64,000 nt of DNA, taken from the NCBI GenBank assembly GCA_938084835.1, contig CALKER010000005.1:124001-188000 (forward strand), in the 5' to 3' direction. The notes under the pieces are model-generated. The model was not told where the DNA came from, did not search any database, and saw only the letters and a list, made by a program, of their open reading frames with translations. How positions within the stretch are numbered: the stretch's first letter is position 1; each line of letters begins with the position of its first letter. The position numbers were made by a program, and so were the translations under genes. The DNA comes from an uncultured Thermoguttaceae bacterium. Its GTDB lineage: Bacteria > Planctomycetota > Planctomycetia > Pirellulales > Thermoguttaceae. This document shows, in pieces, positions 54,860 to 64,000 of this stretch.

Positions 54860-55366
54860 GTGCGACTGTTTCTTGTCCGCCATGCTGTCGCCGAACCGAG
54901 CGATTCCGCTCGCTGGCCTCAAGACCGTCTGCGCCCGTTGACTAAGGAGGGTCGGAAGCAATTTCGCAGGCTTGCCCGTAACTTGGCCAAGTGCGGTGTG
55001 CTCCCAACGTGGATCGCCACCAGTCCCTATAAACGAGCTCAGGAAACGGCAAGAATCTGGGCCAAGGTGGTGGGAGGAAAACTCTCTGAGAAACCGGTGC
55101 TTTTCGTTGCCGACCCACTAGTGCCCGATGGCGAGCTTACCGCCATGATTGAATTGACAAAAGCTCAAGCAGGCGGGGCCAACCTGGTGGCCTGGGTGGG
55201 TCATTCCCCGGACCTGGAAAATTTTCTCGGGCGGCTCATGGGTGCCCCTTCCGCCAAGATTCATCTAGCTAAAGGAGGAGTGGCCTGCCTTGATTTTGAA
55301 AACGAAATAGCCGAGGGGGCTGCAGAACTCCGCTGGCTGGTTTCACCCGACCTGCTCGGGGTTTAA
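54860..55366 (+). CDS. sixA: SixA-like phosphohistidine phosphatase
   Basis: A 168-residue histidine-phosphatase-fold enzyme. Start is GTG 54860 with AAGGAGA upstream. The catalytic RHG motif appears as LVRHAVAE (about 5-12), with Arg7 and phospho-acceptor His8; the second His is in WVGHSPDLENFL (about 112-123), and TSPYKRAQETA (about 53-63) gives the second Arg. SixA removes phosphate from histidine in signalling or PTS proteins; this family also includes other small phosphatases, so the substrate is uncertain. Single gene; the next gene converges 800 nt away. Confidence 0.85.
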   Translation: MRLFLVRHAVAEPSDSARWPQDRLRPLTKEGRKQFRRLARNLAKCGVLPTWIATSPYKRAQETARIWAKVVGGKLSEKPVLFVADPLVPDGELTAMIELTKAQAGGANLVAWVGHSPDLENFLGRLMGAPSAKIHLAKGGVACLDFENEIAEGAAELRWLVSPDLLGV

Positions 55367-55381
55367 GGTGCCCCTTTTGTT
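55358..55381 (+). terminator. Weak terminator overlapping the sixA stop
   Basis: GGGG (55358-55361) and CCCC (55371-55374) can pair around a 9-nt loop containing the stop codon, followed by TTTTGTTG. The stem is only 4 bp, so efficiency is doubtful. Confidence 0.25.
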
Positions 55382-56162
55382 GTGCAGGCTTCATCTCGGT
55401 GGGGCCGGTGGAAAGTCTCTGCTGGTGAATTGCATGGAAATTCGGACGGTCATTTGGCGGTTGCGGCGATAAACCAGGTCTGCCCCGATCCAAGAAAGTT
55501 ACCTCAGGACCCGTCGACCATATCGGCCTAAGAGTCATTCTCCGCCGGAAGGGGATGTTTTGACCCTTGTGAAAGTCGTGATCATTCTGGGCCCGCCAGA
55601 TAAATTGGGGTTGGCAGGAGGAACGATAAGGGACACCGGCCGCCGAGACCAAAAACCACCCCCAGGTGCCAACTAAGTGGATTGGAGACCAGCCCGCGAA
55701 ATTGCCTGCGCAAAAGGCGCCGGCCCTCTGACTCCTTCCCAGCCTGTTGTTCGAGTTCCTTGAAATACAGAGATTGCCCGGATTCTAAGTCTACTTTCGA
55801 GGTAACTTCTCGCGGGACATCTCGGGCCGATTTCGCTCGTTAGAACCAAAAAGGTCTAAGGGTATGCCGGCCGGCGATCGCCCAAGAGTAAGAACGCCCT
55901 CATTGACTGTTAACAGGCCGTGGCAGCCAACTTTCACGGGGCAATTTGTCTCTTCCCAAGTTGTTGGGGGGACGCTGGTCCCTCTGACGATTGCGAAAAA
56001 TACCTAAGCACTGTCGGTGAGCAACGGTCAAACGGGCGGGTCGGGGTGAACCTACTTCGTCTTTGGGCATAACCAACTGAAGATTTCTCGCCTCCGGTGG
56101 GAAACTTCAATACGACGCTCGAAGCAGCTTCCACCGTTCAGAATTCCAGCCGAGCGAAAGCG
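55367..56162. other. 0.8-kb convergent spacer
   Basis: Between sixA (plus) and the ABC permease (minus). Apart from the weak hairpin at the sixA stop, I see no gene, RNA or repeat. ORFs up to 127 codons here have no signature. Confidence 0.35.
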
Positions 56163-57008
56163 TCACAAATCCTGCCGGAAAAATATTGTGTACGCAAGGC
56201 AGGTGAAAAGCACGGTAGCAAGGCCGTAGCTGAGGCTTACACGAAGGGGCTTGATGTTCTCGTGCTGCTCTACCTCACGGAAGAAGCCCCGCTGGCGACG
56301 CTCCGGCTGTGGCGGAGCCATAAAGCCACGTATCAAATCTGCAAATTGCTGCTGAAGCTTGACCACGTCCAATTGTTCTTTCTTTTCCCCGGGAAGGAAC
56401 CAACTCTTCCGCAGGACAACCGGGGCACCCTGGTTTAAACTGATGGGCGAAAATTCCTCCACCCGAAATGTGCTTAAAAGCACATTGATCGGATACCACA
56501 CGAAAAAGGCCACTAGGAGAGCAATCCAGCCGTTGCGTAAGATTGTTCCCAGGAAAAAGCCCAAGCTGAGAAGGGCCAAAAGCACAAGCGACACCAGGAT
56601 GCAGGTCACGATCACTCCGTCGGTCGTGACAGTCTCGGCAAGAACTGGCCGATCAGCATAAAGGCCAATAAGGGCCAGCGGCACAAAAGCCCCAAGAAAG
56701 ACCGCCAGGACCGTCACCGCTCGTGCCAGCCAGCTTCCTACAATGAACTCCAACCGGGTGATGGGCCGGCTCAGCACGCCATCGGCGAGGATTTCAACCC
56801 GTGCCGATCCCACTGCGGTGGCCCCCAAAGTGATGATCACAATAAACCAGGGAAAAACCAGGAAGGGAAAAAGCAGTGTCGCCAGCAGCAGGGTATTCGG
56901 CAACACCTGCCACCAGCTGAGAAGGATGAGGAAGTTGAGGAAGATGGCTGCAAGCGCCCATAATCGTACAAGCCAACCGCCCCATAAGGCTCGCAGCTCA
57001 GAGCGCAT
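56163..57008 (-). CDS. ABC-2-type transporter permease
   Basis: ATG 57008 (MRSELRALWGG) overlaps the ATPase stop by 11 nt, so translational coupling is likely; an upstream ATG at 57047 is also possible. The 281 residues have about six hydrophobic segments, with two pairs at 15-80, a block at 110-190 and a last helix at the C-terminus. ADGVLSRPITRLEFIVGSWLAR is the coupling-helix region typical of ABC-2 exporters, where it contacts the ATPase. A roughly 90-residue soluble segment with charged repeats precedes the last helix. Works with the ATPase encoded upstream; substrate unknown. Confidence 0.85.
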   Translation of the reverse strand: MRSELRALWGGWLVRLWALAAIFLNFLILLSWWQVLPNTLLLATLLFPFLVFPWFIVIITLGATAVGSARVEILADGVLSRPITRLEFIVGSWLARAVTVLAVFLGAFVPLALIGLYADRPVLAETVTTDGVIVTCILVSLVLLALLSLGFFLGTILRNGWIALLVAFFVWYPINVLLSTFRVEEFSPISLNQGAPVVLRKSWFLPGEKKEQLDVVKLQQQFADLIRGFMAPPQPERRQRGFFREVEQHENIKPLRVSLSYGLATVLFTCLAYTIFFRQDL

Positions 57009-58047
57009 GATCGCCAGGGTTGGAAGGGCCAGATGTCGTCCCCTCATAAAAACGCTTGAAACCATGGGCCCGATCTTCTTGAAGGAGCTGAAGGTAAGCA
57101 TCTTCGGTGGCCCCCACGCCGGAGTGAATCGCTGTTAACTCTAAACCGTTTTGATCAATGAGCTGGAGGAGTTCCATCAACGACCGGCAGCGACTTGCTC
57201 CGTCTGGGAAAGAAACCCGCAATTGATTTTCGTTGGACCATACGGTGGTGAGGTCCGGGCGGGCCTGCACCACGCGGGCGAAGTTACGGAGGTTTTCGTC
57301 GCTACCGGCCAGAATCAGTTGGAAGCTATCCGTTCCCAATCGCCGCTTCATTTCGGCCATCGGCCCGCAAAAGATCATCTGCCCCTCATGCATCACACCT
57401 ACGTAGTTACACACCCTGTCAATATCGGCCAGGATGTGAGTGGCAATTAGGACCGTGCGATCGCGGCCAAGCTCGGCAATGAGATCCAGGGCGAAGCGTC
57501 GCGCTGCCGGGTCAAGTCCTGCCGTCGGCTCATCCCATAAAAGAAGCGGTGGGTCGCCCACCAGCGAGGCGGCAATCCCCAACCGCGTCAGTTCCCCCGT
57601 AGAAAGGGAACGAATCCGGCGATCGGCCACCGGAAGAAGTCCCACCGCTCGCAGCAGCGAAGCAATTCGCGGACGTCGCTCCTCGGCCGACAGCCGACAA
57701 AGTTCTCCCACTAGGTCCAGATATTCAAACGGCTTCAAATGTCCGGGAAATTGGGGATTAGTCGGCAGGAACCCCACCTGCCGTCGCACCGAGACGGCGT
57801 TCGGCCCGCACCGCTGTCCGAAAATGTACGCCTCGCCAGCCGTGGGACGTTGGAGTCCCAATAAAAGCCGAAGCGTGGTGGTCTTCCCCGCCCCGTTAGG
57901 TCCCAAAAACCCGAATATCACGCCTTGTGGGACCTCGAAGCAAAGGTTGTTTACGGCCACTACCTGCCGACCATAGACCTTGGTAAGGTGGACGGTCCGA
58001 ATTGCAGGGACATCCGGTTTTTTCGTCGGAGCTTCTACGGTGTTCAT
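56998..58047 (-). CDS. ABC transporter ATP-binding protein
   Basis: A 349-residue ATPase from ATG 58047, with an extended frame to 58113. Walker A GPNGAGKTT is at about 52-60, Q-loop in VGFLPTNPQF, signature LSTGELTRLG at about 142-151, Walker B LLLWDEPTAGLDP at about 162-174 and the switch His in LIATHIL. The last 110 residues form an accessory domain. This is the DRA/CcmA-type exporter class that pairs with ABC-2 permeases for lipids, antibiotics or polysaccharides. The gene overlaps the permease, so they form one operon. Function cannot be fixed from sequence. Confidence 0.92.
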   Translation of the reverse strand: MNTVEAPTKKPDVPAIRTVHLTKVYGRQVVAVNNLCFEVPQGVIFGFLGPNGAGKTTTLRLLLGLQRPTAGEAYIFGQRCGPNAVSVRRQVGFLPTNPQFPGHLKPFEYLDLVGELCRLSAEERRPRIASLLRAVGLLPVADRRIRSLSTGELTRLGIAASLVGDPPLLLWDEPTAGLDPAARRFALDLIAELGRDRTVLIATHILADIDRVCNYVGVMHEGQMIFCGPMAEMKRRLGTDSFQLILAGSDENLRNFARVVQARPDLTTVWSNENQLRVSFPDGASRCRSLMELLQLIDQNGLELTAIHSGVGATEDAYLQLLQEDRAHGFKRFYEGTTSGPSNPGDHAL

Positions 58048-58906
58048 TCGCTTTGTGCTCTCTGAACGATTGGGATCACCATTTGCCGCCCACGTAGCGC
58101 CGCAAAGCTCCACTGCTTACCTCTGACAACGCAAACCCGAGCTCCACGCCACTGCCTGCCCCGACCAAATCCTCAGTTTGTTGGTAGAAATCACAAATTA
58201 CAAGGAAAACTGATACTTGCTGTAATTTGTTTTCGCTACGTGCACAAAGCTTGAAAGAAGGCGAAATCGTTGATGCGCTTTCAAAAAAGCTAACGCTAGC
58301 TCCGGCCCCGTGCCCCAAAATCGGCACTGGCCAATCCTGCCGCACAAGGGGCCCAGTAGGTATCCGCGCGGCCCTAGCTTCGACCAACCTTCGGATAATC
58401 CGACTGGACCGACTTATGTTATGTAACCGACTTATATTATTTTCCGCCTTGTCCGACTTATCTTCCTATTATTCGTTCAAGCCCGAACTTTATTGCCGTA
58501 AGCAAGGCTTCGTGGAAGAACTCCCGCCATTTCGCTACCCGTTTTCATTCGGTATGTAGGCGGTCAATGGACAATAAGGCCTGAATCCTCCCTCACCGTC
58601 TTAAGATGCCTCGACGTCCCCGCTCCCGGCGGTATAGGAAAGCATGATCACCTCCCGAAGACTTTTCTTCAATGCGTCTGGGCTTTCCGGTCGGTGGGAC
58701 AAGACAAGTTGGATTTACACCCCCCTCTGTGGGTGCCAGAGATATGTCGCTGGAGAACTCCTCCCGCTCGGGTCGTCATCTCAGAGGCTTCATGGCTTTA
58801 CCAAAAGCCCGCCTCAGGATCCGAGACAACCAAGCCACCCAGCCTTCGCTAGGGAGATTTTTACTTTTCGTTTACGATAACTTTCACAGACGACGGTCCT
58901 CGGTGG
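58048..58906. other. 0.86-kb gap with short repeats
   Basis: Leader of the ABC operon on the left. CCGACTTAT occurs three times at 58409, 58427 and 58453, spaced 18 and 26 bp, in an AT-rich patch. No supported gene or RNA in the rest. Confidence 0.35.
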
Positions 58907-59566
58907 TTACGTGACCTGGGCGAGAATGACTTCGGGCCCTTCATCCTGGCGCAGATCGACAATAGCGTAAAATCCGCGAGCCCCATGGCCAGCATTGACT
59001 ACCTGGGTGTTTCCGAGTTGATCCAGGCCGCGGGCTTCGTGAATATGGCCACACAAGACCAGATGCGGTTGCCGCTCTTCGATAAATTGCCGCACTGCTT
59101 TGCTCCCACCGTGTTGGCCGAAATGCATCCGGTCCAACTTGGTCCGGTAGGGTGGTACATGACAAACCACCACGTGCCACTGCGGCCGGCCGAGTTGTTG
59201 GTAGCCAGCTTCCAACGCGTGGATAATTTCCTCTTCGGTCCGATGATACATTTTTGATTGCCACGGCGGAGAGGCAGAGACGCCATGGAAGCCCACGTTG
59301 GCTATCATCTTAGCCGACCCATCTAGCGCCACGTCGAGCCGGCGGAGTTCTTCGTCCACTTCGGCTGTATCACAATTCCCGGCCACAGCCAGGACAGTCA
59401 GCCCGCGCGACTGTGCCCGCGCGATGATATCCGCGACAGCCGACCGGGAGCCAAAATGCGTGATGTCCCCCGGCAATATCACCACGTTGGCCGAGCCATT
59501 TTGCCTGAGTATCTCTTCGAAGATTTCCACTCTGCTGTGAAGGTCCGAAACAACAAGCATCCGCAT
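58907..59566 (-). CDS. YfcE/MJ0936-like metallophosphoesterase
   Basis: The frame extends to 59776, but the fold begins at MRMLVVSDLHS, so ATG 59566 is chosen (219 residues). The dimetal site motifs are all present: D-x-H in VSDLHS (about 6-11), G-D in ILPGDITH (about 32-39), G-N-C-D in VAGNCDT (about 60-66), H in VVVCHVPPY (about 138) and G-x-H-x in CGHIHEARG (about 172-180). Family members hydrolyse phosphodiesters or phosphomonoesters, often Mn- or Ni-dependent. It is cytoplasmic and stands alone. Confidence 0.88.
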   Translation of the reverse strand: MRMLVVSDLHSRVEIFEEILRQNGSANVVILPGDITHFGSRSAVADIIARAQSRGLTVLAVAGNCDTAEVDEELRRLDVALDGSAKMIANVGFHGVSASPPWQSKMYHRTEEEIIHALEAGYQQLGRPQWHVVVCHVPPYRTKLDRMHFGQHGGSKAVRQFIEERQPHLVLCGHIHEARGLDQLGNTQVVNAGHGARGFYAIVDLRQDEGPEVILAQVT

Positions 59567-60201
59567 GTCTGCGCCCTGCTCGTTTACTTGGGAGAAGCCA
59601 TGCACCTCACATTCCGTCGAAATTCTCATTGGCACTAAAGTCCAAGATAGGTTTCGCGGAATTGTAGTTGCAGGGGCGTGGGAGTCAATGTCCGAAAGCA
59701 ATCGCACGACCGCCGCTTGCGGGCGGAAATTAGATGCGGGACGGTTCCCAATGAAATGATGCACGTATGAAGCCACCAGAGAAAACGTGGGCGTCGATTG
59801 ATTGGCAAAGAATTCTGCGGTGGAATAGTAATCAAGGAACTTCCCTTGGCAGGGAAGTCAACCTCGGCCACTTTGCGAGTGAAGACCTGCCGGTTCGAGC
59901 CCTCCACTGCTGCCCGTAAGGTCGTCCTTGGAAGTAAAAGCAAACGAGAAGCCTGGGTATCGAGGGGGGCATCGGGGCAAAGTCGGGCGGTGCAGTAAGG
60001 ACGTTGCTGGCTGTGCCTCGGGAGAAATCAGGTCCGTGGGCCCTCACCCCGGCAGTGAATCATAGTAAGCATAAGCCGGTTACCTTTCCACGGTCGGCAA
60101 CCGGCAGACGTTAAGTTCCCGCACAAAGATAAAGGGTAATGGGCTATTGTCGCCAAGATCTTAGGGGGTGTGACACGCGTTTGTCGTTTTACCGGAGGAG
60201 A
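59567..60201. other. 635-bp divergent region
   Basis: Between the metallophosphoesterase (minus) and the large secreted protein (plus). The former's frame stays open through 59776 but without family resemblance. No promoter or RNA recognised. Confidence 0.3.
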
Positions 60202-62820
60202 ATGATGTTGCAAGAATCCCAACCTGTTTTGCGGAAAAATACAGCCATGAAGTCGCCTTGTTACATGATCTTGAGTTGGGTTGCATGTTTTTTCGTCAGT
60301 GCGTTAAGAAGCACAGTGGTGGTGAGCATCTTATGTGCCGTCGGTGTTCCATCAATGGGAGCGACAGGGGGCGGTTGGGCCCTACCACAACCGGCATCGC
60401 CTTTTAGTGAGGATGTCAACAAAATTGCGCCGGCCGGAAACGGGGAGGACTCGGCTGGGCGAAAATCGGCGGCAGATCTTTCAGGTGGAAACCAACTGCG
60501 GGTGGTCCGCCGTGTGGTGCGAGCGGTGCCTCAAGGGCCTAACCTCATTAGGCCCGAGGCGGCCCGCCCGTACGGCCAGGGGTTCACTTGGCGCGACGGT
60601 CATTTCCACTGTTCAAGCACCACCACCGACCAACATTTGGGAGTGATGTTTTCTGTGGAGCTTAATCAGGATCGCCCCCTTCCTATCGTGGCGTTGGCGG
60701 AAAGTCGCGCCGAGAACGTAAGCGGCACTCCCGACGCCAATTACTCGCTATATCTTGATCTTGTGTATAATGATGGTTCCCCGTTGTGGGGTCAAACCTC
60801 GGCGTTTGCCACGGGCACTCACGAGTGGCAGGAGCGGCGGGTTGTGATCTATCCGGAAAAGCCGGTCCGACGTCTTTCCTACTATCTTCTTTTTCGCGGG
60901 CATTCCGGTAAGGTTTCGTTTCGCAATCCCCGGTTATTCGTCCTGGAAATGCCCAAGGCTGTGGCTTTGTTCGATAGTGTGCCTTGCAGCTTGGAGACCG
61001 AGAAATTTGCTGGCTTTAGTGTTCGCGATGTGCGTGCCGATACGGACTTTGTGGCCATCGAGCGGGAGGCCCTTGGCTTGCACCTTGATGCCAAGGAAAC
61101 TGAACTTAACGGAGGGCGGATAATTGATGTCACTTTATCCACACGGGGAACTGAAGATCGGGCGATCACACTTGTTTACTCATCGCCGGTACCGGCCAAA
61201 GAGCTGGTGTGGTTTCGCGATCCCCGAAGCAGCGAACCTGTTCAACCCCCACGCGAATACCTTTGGACCAGCACCTGGCAGGTGGGCACCCGCCGCTTAA
61301 GTCGCTATCCCTTTGCGGCGGTGGCGGCGAGTCATCAGGGCTGGGCTATCGGCATCGACATGCTGCGTCCCGCCTTTTTCCGATGTGGATATAATGCCGC
61401 CACGGAAGAACTCTTTGTGGCTTACGATATCGCCCTGACGCGAGAACGTCCGGAAGCTCAGTTGCGGCTGGTGACGTTTTCTTTCGAGGGGCCGCTTGGC
61501 TTCCGGGGGGCTTTAGCGCGGTATTACCAAATCTTCCCCGAGCATTTCCGTGTGCGAATCACCCGGCAAGGTTTGTGGATGCCCTTTGCCCGCATTAGTG
61601 CCGTTCGCGGGTGGGAGGATTTCGGCTTTCGCTTCAAAGAGGGCGATAACGAGACCGCCTGGGACGATGCTCACGACATCCTTACCTTCCGCTACACGGA
61701 ACCCATGACTTGGTGGATGCCCATGGCGCCGGAAGTCCCCCGAACTTATGAAGATGCCAGGAGGATTGCGGAAGAATTGGCGGCACGCGGTCACCCCCAA
61801 GCCGTTGCCTGGCGCACAAGTAGTTTCCGGGATCCCGATGGAAAAATCCCCGTGCGCCTCCTTAACACCCCTTGGTGTAACGGGGCGGTATGGAGCATGA
61901 ACAGTATGCCGGATATCCCCGGCGAGGTCACTGATTTCTCCGTGAAGTGGAACGACAAAATCCGCCGTAAGCTTTACGGTCCAGAGGCCACGGGCCAGTT
62001 GGACGGCGAATATATCGACTCCAGCGAAGGATACGTCACAGCAGAGCTAGACTTTTGTCGCGAACACTTCGTTGGCCATGTGCCGCTGAGTTGGGATCCA
62101 GAAAGATTTGCGCCGGCGGTCTTTCGAGGGCTTGTTGCCTTCGAGTATGTGCGGGCAATTGCTGCTGATGTCCACAGGATGGGGAAGTACACCATGGCCA
62201 ATGGCACGCCAAGTCGACTCTGTTGGCTGGCACCCCTGCTCGATGTCATGGGCACAGAGACGGACTGGAACCCCGGGGGTCGATGGAAGCCGATGTCGGA
62301 TGCCGAATTGCTTTACCGCCGCGCCTTGTGTGGGGGCAAGCCCTTTTGCTTCCTGATGAATACCGACTTCGACCGATTTGGACCCGATTTGGTCCGTAAA
62401 TATATGGAGCGATGTCTGGCTTATGGGATGTTCCCCGGCTTTTTTAGTCCCAATGCCTCAACAGGGCATTACTTTTCTCGGCCGGAGCTCTACGAGCGGG
62501 ATCGATCCCTGTTCCGGAAATATGTCCCGCTTTGTCGCGCGGTGGCGGAAGCTGGTTGGCAACCGATCACCTTAGCCCAATCCTCGCACCCGAAAGTCTA
62601 CGTGGAGAGATTTGGCCAGCGTTACTTCACCGTGTTCAACGACAGCTCCGAAACCGTGCTGGTGAACATCATTTGGGACCGGTCGCTTGCGCCCATCCCA
62701 AAAGTTCGGGAATTGGTTAGTGAGCAGGATATTCCCGTTCAATCGGGAGAGGTGCCTTTGGTCACGCTTCGGCTTGAGGCCGAGAGGGTAGCCGTGCTCG
62801 ATATCGCACCGGAAAATTAA
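60202..62820 (+). CDS. Large secreted protein with sandwich and barrel regions, probable glycoside hydrolase, family unassigned
   Basis: ATG 60202 (or 60205, GGAGGAG upstream) gives 872 residues. A hydrophobic segment (about 20-50) acts as signal peptide. Residues 90-235 look like a carbohydrate-binding jelly roll (YGQGFTWRDGHFHC, then DLVYNDGSPLWGQT and HEWQERRV). Residues 240-450 are beta-rich. From about 460 a TIM-barrel-like region begins, with TWWMPMAPEVPRTYEDARRIAEELAARG, then GQLDGEYIDSSEGY and DVMGTETDW, where acidic residues stand at strand ends as in glycosidases. Overall layout resembles super-sandwich plus barrel enzymes, but I cannot place it in a known GH family. Substrate unknown. 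Confidence 0.6.
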   Translation: MMLQESQPVLRKNTAMKSPCYMILSWVACFFVSALRSTVVVSILCAVGVPSMGATGGGWALPQPASPFSEDVNKIAPAGNGEDSAGRKSAADLSGGNQLRVVRRVVRAVPQGPNLIRPEAARPYGQGFTWRDGHFHCSSTTTDQHLGVMFSVELNQDRPLPIVALAESRAENVSGTPDANYSLYLDLVYNDGSPLWGQTSAFATGTHEWQERRVVIYPEKPVRRLSYYLLFRGHSGKVSFRNPRLFVLEMPKAVALFDSVPCSLETEKFAGFSVRDVRADTDFVAIEREALGLHLDAKETELNGGRIIDVTLSTRGTEDRAITLVYSSPVPAKELVWFRDPRSSEPVQPPREYLWTSTWQVGTRRLSRYPFAAVAASHQGWAIGIDMLRPAFFRCGYNAATEELFVAYDIALTRERPEAQLRLVTFSFEGPLGFRGALARYYQIFPEHFRVRITRQGLWMPFARISAVRGWEDFGFRFKEGDNETAWDDAHDILTFRYTEPMTWWMPMAPEVPRTYEDARRIAEELAARGHPQAVAWRTSSFRDPDGKIPVRLLNTPWCNGAVWSMNSMPDIPGEVTDFSVKWNDKIRRKLYGPEATGQLDGEYIDSSEGYVTAELDFCREHFVGHVPLSWDPERFAPAVFRGLVAFEYVRAIAADVHRMGKYTMANGTPSRLCWLAPLLDVMGTETDWNPGGRWKPMSDAELLYRRALCGGKPFCFLMNTDFDRFGPDLVRKYMERCLAYGMFPGFFSPNASTGHYFSRPELYERDRSLFRKYVPLCRAVAEAGWQPITLAQSSHPKVYVERFGQRYFTVFNDSSETVLVNIIWDRSLAPIPKVRELVSEQDIPVQSGEVPLVTLRLEAERVAVLDIAPEN

Positions 62821-63151
62821 CTAGATAATATACCGGGTAGTTTAAATGGCTTCCGGAAAGCCCGCAGTCGAGTTGCTGCGTCCCCGTGAAGAGTGTTCCA
62901 CCAGCACCGCCTGAGCTTCGGACTCTCCACGATCCTCAACCAATAAGCTGCTAGAGGAAGCTAGGCGACACCTGGTGCCTGGCCCGTTGACCAGGTGGCC
63001 AAACCTCTAAAGTATAGCTGGGGCTTTGCGTGGGAATTGGTCCGGGGACGGAATATCACAACTGGTTGGTGCTTTGCACCGGAAATCGTTGTCTTCGCGG
63101 GGAAAGATACCGTGTGCGCACTTCCAAATTTTTAAGAAGGTTGTCTTAGGC
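62821..63151. other. 331-bp spacer before yqgF
   Basis: The yqgF frame is open from 63026 but the family N-terminus begins later. No terminator with a T-run is seen after the large secreted protein. Confidence 0.3.
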
Positions 63152-63682
63152 ATGTATGCACCGGATTCTTCCTCGTCGGCAGAGGAGGAAAAACGCGAGA
63201 AGGCCGGGGCTGCGGGAAAGCCGGGGCGGGTAGCGGCCATTGACTTTGGTCTCGCGCGACTCGGTTTGGCTGTCAGCGATCCGGCACGGACTTTAGCCAC
63301 ACCGGTGGGGGTATTTCCGCGGCGATCCTCCCACCAAGAGACGGAATTTTTCCGAAAATTTGTCCGTGAGAATGAGGTGACCCTCTTTGTCGTAGGACTT
63401 CCCCTGCATTTAAGTGGGCGGGAAAGTCGGCTAAGCCAACAGTCGCGGCAATTCGGCACCTGGTTGCAGCAGGTCACCGGTGTGCCGGTGGTTTTCTTTG
63501 ACGAACGTTTTTCCACATGCGAGGCCGAATCGGCCCTGGCCTCTGCAGGGTTGAAAGCCAGCATGCGGCGGCGCAAACGAGACGCGGTGGCTGCCCAGAA
63601 AATCCTTGCGGCTTATTTGGAAACGGTGGCCAACCCTAACGCCCGCGGCCGTGACTTTCCCTCGGAAAGTCGTGCTCCATAA
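63152..63682 (+). CDS. yqgF: Putative pre-16S rRNA nuclease / Holliday junction resolvase YqgF (RuvX)
   Basis: ATG 63152 gives 176 residues; the upstream open frame is not family-like. The RNase H fold core begins with VAAIDFGLARLGLAVSD (about 27-43; catalytic Asp31), then LATPVGVFPRR, FVVGLPLHLSG (about 80-90) and the C-terminal VFFDERFSTCEAE (about 114-126), which carries acidic residues Asp/Glu. Family members process the 5' end of 16S rRNA. An N-terminal Ser/Glu-rich 25-residue extension is not typical. Confidence 0.9.
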   Translation: MYAPDSSSSAEEEKREKAGAAGKPGRVAAIDFGLARLGLAVSDPARTLATPVGVFPRRSSHQETEFFRKFVRENEVTLFVVGLPLHLSGRESRLSQQSRQFGTWLQQVTGVPVVFFDERFSTCEAESALASAGLKASMRRRKRDAVAAQKILAAYLETVANPNARGRDFPSESRAP

Positions 63683-63710
63683 TCTCTTGGGGATCAGCTT
63701 TATCTTCGTT

Positions 63711-64000
63711 TTATCTCCGGCCTTCAGCGGCGGAGTTTTCTCCCGTCTTACCATCTTTATCGCGCGGATAGATGATAGACGAGCGCAATTTTCGTTCCAA
63801 GCCACCAGGATAGAGCCGAGCATTTTCAAAAATCGTCAACGTGGCCTCCACCGGCATCTGAGGAAAACGGAAGAGCAAGAAATTGCCCACCACAAGGTCC
63901 AAATCGCCGTCGCCATCGAGGTCGGCAAGCGTGGCCGCGGCATGAAACGGGAGAGCTCGTTCGATGCTCCAGCGGCGGAATTTGCCTGGCGAAATTTGTT
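63711..64000 (-). CDS. FG-GAP/VCBS-repeat protein, C-terminal end only
   Basis: The minus-strand frame is open from the window edge to TAA at 63711-63713, so this is the last 95 or so residues of a gene that continues outside. It contains a Ca-binding repeat LADLDGDGDLDLVVGN followed by NARLYPGG..., typical of FG-GAP/VCBS beta-propeller blades in secreted planctomycete proteins. It converges with yqgF, leaving 28 nt. The rest of the gene is not visible, so the domain order and any signal peptide are unknown. Confidence 0.75.
   Translation of the reverse strand, partial: QISPGKFRRWSIERALPFHAAATLADLDGDGDLDLVVGNFLLFRFPQMPVEATLTIFENARLYPGGLERKLRSSIIYPRDKDGKTGENSAAEGRR

Overview
This window looks like chromosomal DNA from a planctomycete, probably of the Pirellulales/Thermogutta type. 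That is inference from gene content, not from a marker gene. The supporting signs are a PEP-CTERM surface protein, many secreted carbohydrate-active enzymes that are not gathered into loci, a DUF3754 protein, a SpoVG carrying an inserted zinc ribbon, a class II terpene cyclase next to a DUF116-polyprenyl synthetase fusion, and very loose packing with many 0.3-1.9 kb gaps. I see no rRNA, tRNA, CRISPR array, transposase, phage module or plasmid gene.

Layout. 0-8 kb: a toroid-repeat protein cut by the window edge, a TPR protein, a PEP-CTERM protein, a DUF3754 membrane protein and a PilZ-like protein. 8-19 kb: a secreted heparinase II/III-like protein fused to a SAM methyltransferase, DAHP synthase (aroF), a secreted beta-helix protein, an ExeA-like AAA ATPase and a URO-D-superfamily protein. 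19-23 kb: groS-groEL with a terminator, then an isolated promoter-palindrome-terminator unit that looks like a roughly 65-nt small RNA. 23-30.6 kb: a Tat-exported oligogalacturonate-lyase-like propeller, a transglutaminase-like protein, a nitrilase-family amidase, a YqaA-like membrane protein, and the overlapping pair ispE-spoVG. 30.9-35 kb: an M16 peptidase pair (one inactive, one active) and apt. 36.8-44 kb: a thioredoxin/beta-propeller lipoprotein, a GH50-like hydrolase, then yidD, rnpA (overlapping by 88 nt) and a DnaJ-type co-chaperone. 45.6-52 kb: the terpenoid block of GT4 glycosyltransferase, DUF116-polyprenyl synthetase and class II cyclase, all on the minus strand. 52.8-64 kb: a hypothetical protein, an RNase HII-like protein, SixA, an ABC exporter pair, a metallophosphoesterase, a large unassigned hydrolase-like secreted protein, yqgF, and the C-terminal end of an FG-GAP repeat protein.

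How the genes work together. Housekeeping genes (aroF, groSL, ispE, apt, rnpA, yidD, dnaJ, yqgF) are interspersed with a polysaccharide-degrading set: heparinase-like, beta-helix, PL22-like, GH50-like and a large unassigned protein. ispE (isoprenoid precursor supply) and the 45.6-52 kb block (chain elongation, cyclisation, possible glycosylation) could belong to one terpenoid route. The block is the best candidate here for an undescribed system, because the synthase carries a cysteine-rich DUF116 domain and altered catalytic motifs, and no squalene synthase gene is visible in the window.
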